Below, piece by piece: positions 33,257 to 41,090 of a stretch of DNA of 44,904 nt. The notes below the pieces were generated by a model, which made no database searches, was not told the origin of the DNA, and saw only the letters and a program-made list of their open reading frames with translations. This DNA comes from Candidatus Poribacteria bacterium (GTDB lineage: Bacteria; Poribacteria; WGA-4E; WGA-3G), in the NCBI GenBank assembly GCA_022822275.1, contig JAJEBZ010000241.1, positions 1 through 44,904 of the forward strand, written 5' to 3'. The position numbers were made by a program, and so were the translations under genes. The first letter of the stretch is position 1; each line of letters starts with the position of its first letter.

Positions 33257-33271
33257 GCAAATTGTATGCCA
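33257..33271 (-). promoter_or_regulatory. Sigma-54 (RpoN) -24/-12 promoter, distal, for the Hsp20 cluster
   Basis: Minus strand TGGCATACAATTTGC followed by TT, the same spacing as the proximal copy and placed about 62 bp further upstream. 13 of the 15 core positions agree between the copies. The remainder of this gap (33275-33540) shows no gene or strong structure. Confidence 0.7.
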
Positions 33272-33540
33272 AAAATAAATTATTACACTCCAAATGGCTT
33301 GATGAAAAGTATAGAATAAACTTCTCACACCAATACCGATGCGGAATAATCATATCTTTGAATGTGAAAACATCAGGTTGTGATTTCAATTCTTGACAGG
33401 GGAAATGCTAATATTTCACTTATGAGATTAAGGAATATAAGAGTGCCACATTGACAGATATTTGCCATTTTGAGTTAGTGAATATGTCAAAAAGACCTAT
33501 AAAGCTGATTGCCTGCGTAATGCAAGGTTTCGGAAAGAAA

Positions 33541-34191
33541 TTATTTGCAAATTCTGTCGGCATGATGGGAACGAATACCAGCTGCGACTGTATGCAGTGC
33601 GATAGGATTTTCGTTTAGGAAGGGGATAATAAGGTCAGCGTATTTCTTACACGGTTCCGTATATATTGGATAATTGGGTAGGACATCACGTCGGTACCAA
33701 TTGATTGCACTTTCAAGGTTTGCACTGCGTGTACCGACATCTCGAAGCATACGTCGTAACACGCGTTCATGTGCGTCCACATCTAAATAAAGTTTAATGT
33801 CCAGCAACTCTCGTAATTCCTGATTCCAAAAGATAAGATGTCCCTCTACAATCACGACATCACTGGGTTGTATGGTCTTACTATCATCACCACGTTTTGC
33901 AGCACGTGTACCTGGTGAAGGGATTTCAATTGTAGTGTTGGCACGAAGTTTTTTTAAATCGGCTATAAGAACATCCCAACATACAGCATCTGGATGATTT
34001 GCTGTTACGACCTTTTCTCGTTCCTCAGGTGTGAATTCTGACCAATCCCTAAAGTAGGCATCTTGATGCAGTATTATTGGTGAAAATTCGCTCAGGAGTT
34101 CTGCTAAAGCATTTGCGAAAGTTGTTTTTCCTGATGCCGAACCTCCCATAATACCCACTGTCACTGGAGCAATTGTTTCTGTTTTATCCAT
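33541..34191 (-). CDS. Uridine kinase-like P-loop kinase
   Basis: 216-aa nucleoside/phosphoribulokinase-family kinase. Walker A is GGSASGKT at residues 16-23, followed by HQDAYFRDWSEFTPEEREK, the block with the substrate-binding Asp-Tyr, VVIVEGHLIFWNQELREL (Walker B region) and the lid region RVLRRMLRDVGTR. The PxNYPIYTEPCKKYADLIIP motif near the end is typical of uridine kinases. ATG 34191 gives the usual family length; the frame extends upstream through the promoter and repeat. No clear ribosome-binding site is present. The gene has a good sigma-70 promoter and is divergent from the AAA+ gene. Confidence 0.85.
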   Translation of the reverse strand: MDKTETIAPVTVGIMGGSASGKTTFANALAELLSEFSPIILHQDAYFRDWSEFTPEEREKVVTANHPDAVCWDVLIADLKKLRANTTIEIPSPGTRAAKRGDDSKTIQPSDVVIVEGHLIFWNQELRELLDIKLYLDVDAHERVLRRMLRDVGTRSANLESAINWYRRDVLPNYPIYTEPCKKYADLIIPFLNENPIALHTVAAGIRSHHADRICK

Positions 34192-34237
34192 ATTTCTATT
34201 GTATATACCAATCAAATAATTTTCATAAAGCGAATAT

Positions 34238-34266
34238 AGAATATCATTTTTCAGTACTATTGTCAA
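34238..34266 (-). promoter_or_regulatory. Sigma-70 promoter of the uridine kinase-like gene
   Basis: Minus strand: TTGACA (34266-34261), 17-bp spacer, TATTCT (34243-34238). It lies 7 bp from the edge of the MITE-like element, so the insertion abuts the -35 box. Confidence 0.7.
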
Positions 34267-34272
34267 ATTTAA

Positions 34273-34389
34273 GGGTGTGTAAAGTTTTTGCACAGAAGTA
34301 CAAAATTTTGTTCTCTTTAGTCCCGTAGGGACTGAAGACACCACCCTACAAAACGAACTGCCTCTTTTGTACAATAACTTTACACACCC
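34273..34389. mobile_element. MITE-like element (117 bp), AAAACTTTACAC family
   Basis: Inverted ends GGGTGTGTAAAGTTTTTG (34273-34290) and CAATAACTTTACACACCC (34372-34389) match at 17 of 18 positions. Inside is a small hairpin AGTCCC-GTA-GGGACT (34319-34333). No transposase is encoded. The element lies in the divergent promoter region between the kinase and AAA+ genes. Confidence 0.75.
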
Positions 34390-34405
34390 CAACGGTATGA
34401 ATCAT

Positions 34406-34435
34406 TTGACTTGTGCAGAGGTTATATGGTATTCT
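34406..34435 (+). promoter_or_regulatory. Probable sigma-70 promoter of the AAA+ gene
   Basis: TTGACT (34406-34411), an 18-bp spacer and TATTCT (34430-34435). Start expected near 34442, leaving about 75 nt of leader. Confidence 0.6.
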
Positions 34436-34516
34436 ATATATATAGAAAGAGCATAATAGTTTGCGTTCATTTTGATGTATTGACGTTAGCATTAACTTGG
34501 AGAAATTCTGGAGAAT

Positions 34517-36370
34517 ATGATGTTTTGGGATAGAATAGAAGCACAATACAGAGTCTCAGCTGCACACCAATTTTTACTGCATTTTAACGTGAATGATTTG
34601 CTACATGATGAAATGTATGGTTACCTGCCGGCGATGGATTTTTTGATGGAACAATTGAACGTACTCGGGTGCCAGATTGTTATCAGATACAATGCAACTG
34701 AGGGATTTATGTGGCCACATGTCAACCATTGGCTGCAAACACAACGCATTTTAGGTCTTGTTCCAGAAGACTATAAGTTACCCGAACCAACTGAAGACCG
34801 TAAAAGAATTAATTCACAAGTAAATACCCACGAGCTTCATAAAGATCCGTTTTTGGGTAGTGCTCCATTGCCAACAAAAGATTTAGCAAACAGAATGAAT
34901 GAGTTGTTCAAGCAAAATAGAGTCAAAGTCGGTCTGATAATCAATCATCTTGAACAGATTTCTCCTAATGACCCCTTCCTTGACACAGGTGCGAAGGACG
35001 ACCTACAGATTTTCTTCCATAGGCTGCAGAATTGGGCTTCGAATCTGGATATTAGAAGAAAAAAGCATATAATTTTACTGGTGACTCAGAACACCCTTGA
35101 TATTCATCCGAATTTCCTATCAAATCAAGAAATACCTATCGTAGAGATTCCATTTCCTGATTACGAAGAACGGCTGAAATTTATTCAGCACATGGGTAAA
35201 ATACCGCAGGAAATCTTACAAGAAGATTCTCCAGATGAGAAGGTGCGGGTGGATTTGAACCTTGGAAATAATCGTGACATGCAAGCCTTAGCACGGGATA
35301 CTGCAGGCTTGAATTTATTTGGCATTCACGATTTAGTACGGCATGCTGCTTCAGTAAAACAGAAACCTGAGGGACGGCTCCTGGCAAATTATCGTCGGGA
35401 AAGTGTCAAGACTTTTAGTCACGGTATTATTGAAGTCAATGAACCCATCAATAATCCAAGACAACATTGGTCACCGCATGTTACAAGAGTGATTGAGGAC
35501 ATTGTAGATGGCTTGAAAGAACAAGATTTAAGGCGTGTACCACGGGGTTTGTTGATGCTTGGTCCGTCTGGTAATGGCAACATCTTTGCCGCTCGTATGT
35601 TAGCTGGACAGACAAACATGGCATTCATTCAGCTTCGTTATGCAAGTCAAGTAAGTGAGGTTACAATAAATATAAATGAGAACGGTAACAACTATGACAG
35701 AAATTTAAATTCAGCAATTAGTTTTATTCGGGGGCTTGCCCCTGTTGTAGTTTTTATGGATGAGATTGAACGCTCAGCCCCACAAACAAGTATGAATTCC
35801 AGTAATTCTGAACGCGGATTTCCAGCAATACTTACGAATGCTATTAGCGATGCTACCCAACATGGTCAAGTAATATGGATTGGCTCCTCAAGCCGTCCGG
35901 ATCTAATTCCACCTATATTCCGCCGTTCCGATATTTTCAACCATAAATTAGTCCTATTACCGCCTGTACGTGAAAGTCGGGCGGGTATTTTGCAGTTTTT
36001 CTGCCGCTTCCACACACGTGAAAATATAAATTTTCAAGAAATTTCAAGGGATGCAAAGTTACGTGGCGTGACTGTTAATGACCTTGCACAAATTGCACAA
36101 CGTAGTCATAATATAGCAAAGCGGAAAAAGCGAGAAACTTTCAATGAGGAAGATTTGCGCGAAGCAGTTGTAGACTATATGCCGGACTATTCTCGTGAGA
36201 TGCAGATGTTTATGGCATTACTTGCAATGCAGGAGGCAAATTCTCGCGCAATGATACCGGACAGAATCCCACCCCCATATCAAGAATTTGTTACTGAAAA
36301 TAGGATTGACAAGACAAAGATTAATGCACGCATAATAGAACTTAGCCGGGAACTGGGAATGAGTGCATAG
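34517..36370 (+). CDS. AAA+ protein with degenerate Walker A (Ycf46-like layout)
   Basis: 617-aa protein with two AAA-like halves. Residues of about 1-285 resemble a degenerate AAA module, ending IVEIPFPDYEERLKFI and GIHDLVRHAASVK, as in Ycf46-type proteins. Residues of about 315-560 are a Cdc48/FtsH-like AAA domain. Its P-loop reads GPSGNGNI (349-356) instead of GPPGTGKT, so the catalytic Lys is Asn355 and the following Thr is Ile. Walker B is intact (VVVFMDEIERSAP, Asp415-Glu416), as are the second region of homology (WIGSSSRPDLIPPIFRR) and helical lid. ATP hydrolysis is therefore doubtful; a pseudo-ATPase scaffold is likely. Two adjacent ATGs (34517, 34520) follow GGAG at 34510-34513; the second has better spacing. 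It lies near, but divergent from, the Hsp20-side genes. Confidence 0.8.
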   Translation: MMFWDRIEAQYRVSAAHQFLLHFNVNDLLHDEMYGYLPAMDFLMEQLNVLGCQIVIRYNATEGFMWPHVNHWLQTQRILGLVPEDYKLPEPTEDRKRINSQVNTHELHKDPFLGSAPLPTKDLANRMNELFKQNRVKVGLIINHLEQISPNDPFLDTGAKDDLQIFFHRLQNWASNLDIRRKKHIILLVTQNTLDIHPNFLSNQEIPIVEIPFPDYEERLKFIQHMGKIPQEILQEDSPDEKVRVDLNLGNNRDMQALARDTAGLNLFGIHDLVRHAASVKQKPEGRLLANYRRESVKTFSHGIIEVNEPINNPRQHWSPHVTRVIEDIVDGLKEQDLRRVPRGLLMLGPSGNGNIFAARMLAGQTNMAFIQLRYASQVSEVTININENGNNYDRNLNSAISFIRGLAPVVVFMDEIERSAPQTSMNSSNSERGFPAILTNAISDATQHGQVIWIGSSSRPDLIPPIFRRSDIFNHKLVLLPPVRESRAGILQFFCRFHTRENINFQEISRDAKLRGVTVNDLAQIAQRSHNIAKRKKRETFNEEDLREAVVDYMPDYSREMQMFMALLAMQEANSRAMIPDRIPPPYQEFVTENRIDKTKINARIIELSRELGMSA

Positions 36371-36414
36371 AATTCGGGTTGTTTCCGATAGTCCTTATAA
36401 CAGAAATACTCCCG

Positions 36415-36443
36415 TTGTAACAACAGGAGTATTGTAATCCGCT
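36415..36443. terminator. Hairpin between convergent AAA+ and RRM genes
   Basis: AATACTCCCGTTG (36415-36427), loop TAA, CAACAGGAGTATT (36431-36443); 12 of 13 pairs plus one G-U wobble. It lies midway between two converging stop codons and probably terminates both transcripts, although the following T runs are short. Confidence 0.6.
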
Positions 36444-36485
36444 TTAGTATTTCTGAAATTGCGAGAATTATCTCACAGAATGCTA

Positions 36486-36773
36486 TTACTCTTCTTCGTA
36501 GCGGCTTTGATATCTGGGTTCAGGTCGTCTTTCACGGGGACGTGCGGGATTGACTTTCAATGGGCGTCCCATTAACTCTTGACCGTCAAGAGCTTCAATT
36601 GCACGTTCGCCATCTTCTTGGTTTTCCATCTCCACAAACCCATATCCTTTGGAACGGCCGTCATAACGGTCGCGGATAATTGTTACTGTGGTGAGCGGTC
36701 CATGCGGCTCAAAAATTTCTTCCAAGTCAGTCTCTGTTGCTGCATAGGGCACATTGCCAACGTAGATGTTCAT
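36486..36773 (-). CDS. RRM-domain RNA-binding protein
   Basis: 95-aa single-RRM protein of the kind common in cyanobacteria and other bacteria. RNP2 is IYVGNV near the start and RNP1 is KGYGFVEM, with the beta-alpha-beta pattern between (DLEEIFEPHGPLTTVTIIRD). A short basic, Arg-rich tail (RPRERRPEPRYQSRY) follows the domain. ATG 36773 is chosen because AAGGAG lies about 8 nt upstream; the open frame before it is not protein-like. Such proteins are often cold- or stress-induced, which cannot be seen here. The 293 bp upstream of it hold no gene I can support. Confidence 0.92.
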   Translation of the reverse strand: MNIYVGNVPYAATETDLEEIFEPHGPLTTVTIIRDRYDGRSKGYGFVEMENQEDGERAIEALDGQELMGRPLKVNPARPRERRPEPRYQSRYEEE

Positions 36774-37066
36774 CTCGTTTCTCCTTTTGATATTGAAATA
36801 AACGGGAATGTGAGAAAACTGAGTACTGTCAGCATGTTCTATAGGCAGACATTTGGCAGTGCAAAGATTGGTAAAAATGAACTCGGGATTCTCATCAATC
36901 TTTGTCGGAAGCCGCAATACAATCTTCAAGAATGCTTCTGGTTCCAAACTGTAAAACTGTCAAAATACTACGTATATCGTTCTTCGCAGACACCGTCACA
37001 TTTCCCAAACATTAACATGATACTACAAATATTTAAAATTGTCAAATTTGAATTTACTATACATTA

Positions 37067-39895
37067 TTATTTCGCTTCCATCCAATTATCACCGATTCCT
37101 GTTTCTGTACGAAGTGGAACACGTAGCGACATTGCATTTTCCATCTCTTTAGACACGATTTCCGCGTGTGTTTCTGCTAATTCGTTTGGTGTTTCAAAGA
37201 TCAGTTCATCATGTATTTGCAGTAACATCTTGATCGGTAGGGCATCTCGGTCAATACGGTGTTGAACTTTCACCATCGCTGCTTTTATCAGATCCGCTGC
37301 AGTACCTTGAATGACTGTGTTAATTGCCAGACGTTCTCCCAAACTTCTCCGACTATGAGACGATTCAAAAATCTCAGGGATAGCCCGACGCCGCCCAGTT
37401 AGTGTAGAGACATAACCTTGATCTAACGCTTGTTGTACACACCGATGCAGGAAAGTATTAATACCTGGAAAACGTTCTTTGTAGTCAGTTATCAGTTCTC
37501 TTGCTTCATCTACTTTCATGCCTTGAATGCGTCTTGCCAATCCTGATGGCGAGACACCATAGATAATACCGAAATTGATAGTTTTTGCTTTATCTCGGAG
37601 TTCGCGTGATACTTCATCGGGGGCAACACCATAGACTTCAGCAGCAACAGACGTGTGGATATCCAGGTCTTGAGTGAATATATCAATCAGTTTTTCATCT
37701 TCGCTAAAATGAGCGAGTATGCGGAGTTCAACTTGCGAATAATCAGCACAGATCAGTTTATGTCCATCCGGTGATCTAAATGCCCGTCTTAATTGTCGTC
37801 CGATTTCTGTCCGAACAGGGATATTTTGTAGATTTGGACTATCAGATTTTAGTCGTCCTGTTGCTGTTGTCAATTGATATAGGTGTGTGTGGATACGGTG
37901 TGTGTCAGCATTTACAGAATGTCTTAGTTGTCCCAAATATGTGCTTTGGAGTTTTCGGTATTGACGGTACTCAACAATTTTGCCTGGCACAGTTGTTTTA
38001 GGATCATTAATATCCTCTGATAATGCCAGTGTTTCTAACACATTAACATCAGTAGATCGTTTACCACTCTTGGTACGTCTGACAGGTTTAAAACCGATTT
38101 CGTCAAACAGAATATCTGCTAATTGCGTGGGTGAATCAATGTTAAATGGGTACCCCACAATATCATGAATTTCTTTCTCGCGTTCATTCACCAGATTTTC
38201 AATCACCTTACTCTGTCTTTGCAATTCCTCAGTATCACATACGACGCCATTGAATTCCATTAGAGCAAGCACTGGACCAAGCGGTGACTCAATCTCCCTA
38301 ACCAATTCTGCTGTATCTGTTTCCTTGAGTTTTGGTATGAAATGGTGATAGAGTTGAAGTGCAATATCCGTATCTTCAGATGCGTATTGTGTGACCTCTT
38401 CAAAAGGTATTTTATCAATGGATGTAGAGTTTTCTCCTTCACCGAGTAGTTTTGAAATCGGAATCATCTTATGATTTAGATGTAAAAGAGCAAGGTTATC
38501 CAAATTATGTGAGGGTTGTCTTGGGTCTACAAGTTGACTTGCCAACATTGTATCAAAAACAACACCTTGTAGTTGGATACCGTGTCTAATGAAGATACTG
38601 GCATCAAACTTTAGGTTGTGTCCACATTTAGGCAAATCAGGGTTTTCCAATATCGGTTTGAGATGTGAAACGACCATTTCCTCGTCCAAATGCTTTTCAG
38701 GGTTAGGAGAGCGAACGGGGACATAGACACCTTGATGCTGTTCCCAAGAAAAACTAATTCCACACAAAGCAGAATTGCGATATAACCCATCAGTTTCGGT
38801 ATCAACCGCAATTATTGGTTGTTTAGAAAGTGTTTCAACAAGTGATTTCAATTGTTCTTCTGTTGTAATTGCGGAGTAGTCTGCTGTTTCAGCTGTCGTG
38901 AAATTGCCTTCCTCCAGAATAGCATCTTTCTGCTGTTCCATTGCTTCTAAACGTTCTTTTCTTGTCGTTTTAACTTCGGCTTTCACCTGATCCGTTGCAT
39001 CGCTACCAGATGCAAGTTCAGCAATAGATTTTTGAAACCTATTTAGTTCAAGTTGCTCAAACAGCGGTGTGATTTTGCTAAGGTCGGGTGGTTTGAACCG
39101 TGCCTGTTCCAATGAGAAATCCAGATCAGCATCATACCTTAGTGTTACAAGTTTTTGAGAAAGGGATATATACTCTTGTGCCTTCTCCAAATTCTCTCTG
39201 CGTTTTCCCTTTATCTGGTCTATATTTGCATAGATGTTTTCAATTGAACCAAACTCTTGGATTAACTTCGCTGCGGTTTTCAATCCAATACCTTCCACTC
39301 CAGGCACATTATCAGAAGTATCACCCATTAAAGCGAGAACATCGATAACCTGATCAGGCTTAATTCCTTTATCTTCCCACAAAGACGCAACATCAATCGT
39401 TTTTTCATTGCGGATATCAAACATCGTCACGCGATCACACAGAAGTTGCTCAAGGTCTTTGTCCTTTGATATGATACAAACATGTACATCATGTGTATCG
39501 GGGGAATTCAATATGTATTGTGTGACAGAAGCAATTATATCGTCTGCTTCCAATTCAGGTTTACCAATTACTGGTATTTGAAAGGTTTCAAGGATCTGTT
39601 GTATTCTGGGTATTTGCGTGACAAGGTCATCTGGTGGTGTTCTGCGATGTCCCTTATATTCTTCGTACATTTCGTTGCGGAAAGTATCACCGGGCATATC
39701 AATCGCAGCAATAACATATTCTGCTTTGTAATCAGTTAATAGTTTCATCAATGTGCCAGTGAAACCGAAAATTGCGTTGGTAGGTTCGCCAGTCACAGCA
39801 CTGACCAATCTGGTTTGTATGGAATAAAATGCGCGAAAAATCTCTGCTAATGTATCAATAATGTATAACTTTTTCTGTCCTTCGTTTGGTGTCAT
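37067..39895 (-). CDS. polA: DNA polymerase I
   Basis: 942-aa family A polymerase for Okazaki fragment processing and repair. It has a 5'-3' exonuclease domain (about residues 1-290: ELEADDIIASV, SKDKDLEQLL, ALMGDTSDNVPGVEGIGLKTA), a 3'-5' proofreading domain with intact acidic residues (AVDTETDGL, GHNLKFDASIF, YASEDTDIALQL), and the polymerase domain (motif A CADYSQVELRILAH, motif B RDKAKTINFGIIYG, motif C QIHDELIFE). Proofreading should be active, unlike in Thermus. ATG 39895 is preferred because AAGGA lies 7 nt upstream; an ATG at 39910 has no site. It follows the flavoprotein gene by 49 bp and is probably the last gene of the ubiD operon. Confidence 0.95.
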   Translation of the reverse strand: MTPNEGQKKLYIIDTLAEIFRAFYSIQTRLVSAVTGEPTNAIFGFTGTLMKLLTDYKAEYVIAAIDMPGDTFRNEMYEEYKGHRRTPPDDLVTQIPRIQQILETFQIPVIGKPELEADDIIASVTQYILNSPDTHDVHVCIISKDKDLEQLLCDRVTMFDIRNEKTIDVASLWEDKGIKPDQVIDVLALMGDTSDNVPGVEGIGLKTAAKLIQEFGSIENIYANIDQIKGKRRENLEKAQEYISLSQKLVTLRYDADLDFSLEQARFKPPDLSKITPLFEQLELNRFQKSIAELASGSDATDQVKAEVKTTRKERLEAMEQQKDAILEEGNFTTAETADYSAITTEEQLKSLVETLSKQPIIAVDTETDGLYRNSALCGISFSWEQHQGVYVPVRSPNPEKHLDEEMVVSHLKPILENPDLPKCGHNLKFDASIFIRHGIQLQGVVFDTMLASQLVDPRQPSHNLDNLALLHLNHKMIPISKLLGEGENSTSIDKIPFEEVTQYASEDTDIALQLYHHFIPKLKETDTAELVREIESPLGPVLALMEFNGVVCDTEELQRQSKVIENLVNEREKEIHDIVGYPFNIDSPTQLADILFDEIGFKPVRRTKSGKRSTDVNVLETLALSEDINDPKTTVPGKIVEYRQYRKLQSTYLGQLRHSVNADTHRIHTHLYQLTTATGRLKSDSPNLQNIPVRTEIGRQLRRAFRSPDGHKLICADYSQVELRILAHFSEDEKLIDIFTQDLDIHTSVAAEVYGVAPDEVSRELRDKAKTINFGIIYGVSPSGLARRIQGMKVDEARELITDYKERFPGINTFLHRCVQQALDQGYVSTLTGRRRAIPEIFESSHSRRSLGERLAINTVIQGTAADLIKAAMVKVQHRIDRDALPIKMLLQIHDELIFETPNELAETHAEIVSKEMENAMSLRVPLRTETGIGDNWMEAK

Positions 39896-39944
39896 ATAGT
39901 AATCCTTCATTATAGTTGTATGGAAAATTAAATATTAGCGTTTT

Positions 39945-41018
39945 TCAAAGTGTCGGATAGTGCCATTTTCGCAATGAATCCGATGCAGATAATCCCGCTT
40001 CTTGACCGAGTGCAAATGCAGTTGCAATCAAGTTTCGTTCCCCCGATATGATGTCCCCAGCAGCATAAAGCCCCGGTATAGGGTCACCGTTGCTGTCCAA
40101 CATCTGCATGTCCTCATTTGCGATGATTAGTCCTTCCTCATCTTTTTGGTAATCCCAACCATCTAAAAACTTCGTATTTGGGATTAGCCCCTCATCAACA
40201 AGGAAACCGTGGAAATACAACTCTGTACCATCCACCATCTCAAAACCGAGGAGATCTGTCTTTTCACCGATATGTCGCTTAATTTTTGTCTCAATGATAT
40301 TGATTTTTCGTTCTTTTATCTGATTGAGAACGGGAGGGGAAATACCGTGGGGTCTTCCATTTGTCAGGATAGTAATTTTATCGGTAAAATCTTGCGCGCC
40401 TATAGCTGCTTCATAGATGTAACCACCGACACCGAGTAATGCAAGATGCTCATTTACATGCAAATGTCCGTCACAACGGATACAGACGTGCCATCCTTTG
40501 CGATTTCCAGCATAACGGAACACGGTTGCATACTGTTTATATAACCGTTCAGCATTGGGTTCAAATTCAATATCCGGCCACTTATCGTCAAAACCTGAAG
40601 CGACAACGACGGTTCGTGATTTGTAATGTGCTATTTGCAGTGGCGTATCTTTCTTTAGGACTGCTGTAGAGGCTTCTAATTCAAAAACATCGTTATCTCT
40701 TGTCAGTCGAGTTACGAGCCCATCTTTGACATCAATACCAGTTTTTCGGTGTTCGTCCCCCAGCCTGAAATCTACAACAGGTCGACTCTCCATCCATTTC
40801 ATCAGTTCTTTAGCAAAATGGGGACCGGTGATACCAGGAAAAACAGGAGCATCCTCAATTTCAACCGACTTTGACCAATATGCTCTACCCCGACTGAAAC
40901 TCACCTTACCAGAATGAAGCACCAACACATGTCGCATTTGATGACTTGCTGAGACAGCCGCCTGTGTCCCTGCGGGGCCTGCACCAATTACTGCAACATC
41001 GTAAATTGTTTCTTTCAT
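39945..41018 (-). CDS. Thioredoxin reductase-like FAD/NAD(P) oxidoreductase
   Basis: 357-aa flavoprotein of the thioredoxin reductase fold. The FAD-binding GAGPAG is at residues 12-17, the NAD(P) domain includes LALLGVGGYIYEAAIGA, and PIPGLYAAGDI is the C-terminal FAD motif. A CxxC redox pair is present as CIRCDG (Cys179, Cys182), aligned with the CATCDG of classical TrxR. The second dinucleotide loop reads GVGGYI, so the coenzyme is uncertain. It is longer than TrxR (about 320 aa) owing to insertions before the CxxC. The true electron acceptor is unknown. GGAGGG precedes the ATG. It lies between ubiD and polA on the same strand. Confidence 0.82.
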   Translation of the reverse strand: MKETIYDVAVIGAGPAGTQAAVSASHQMRHVLVLHSGKVSFSRGRAYWSKSVEIEDAPVFPGITGPHFAKELMKWMESRPVVDFRLGDEHRKTGIDVKDGLVTRLTRDNDVFELEASTAVLKKDTPLQIAHYKSRTVVVASGFDDKWPDIEFEPNAERLYKQYATVFRYAGNRKGWHVCIRCDGHLHVNEHLALLGVGGYIYEAAIGAQDFTDKITILTNGRPHGISPPVLNQIKERKINIIETKIKRHIGEKTDLLGFEMVDGTELYFHGFLVDEGLIPNTKFLDGWDYQKDEEGLIIANEDMQMLDSNGDPIPGLYAAGDIISGERNLIATAFALGQEAGLSASDSLRKWHYPTL

Positions 41019-41090
41019 TTGTTCCCTCCACGTTTTCTATCTATATAAACGAAAAGATATGAGGTACAACTACAGAAACAGTGGTAATGT

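Noticed and set aside
33153-33389. N-terminal extension of 79 residues on the first Hsp20 gene
   Set aside because: The open frame covers the two -24/-12 promoters and a strong AAAGGAG sits right before the internal ATG; the extra residues do not resemble any Hsp20 arm.
34192-34392. Long N-terminal extension of the uridine kinase-like protein
   Set aside because: It would run through a good promoter and into the MITE-like element; the family begins just before the P-loop, as at ATG 34191.
35245-35270. tRNA T-arm-like sequence (GGATTTGAACC)
   Set aside because: It is inside the AAA+ coding region and no acceptor or anticodon stem can be formed around it.
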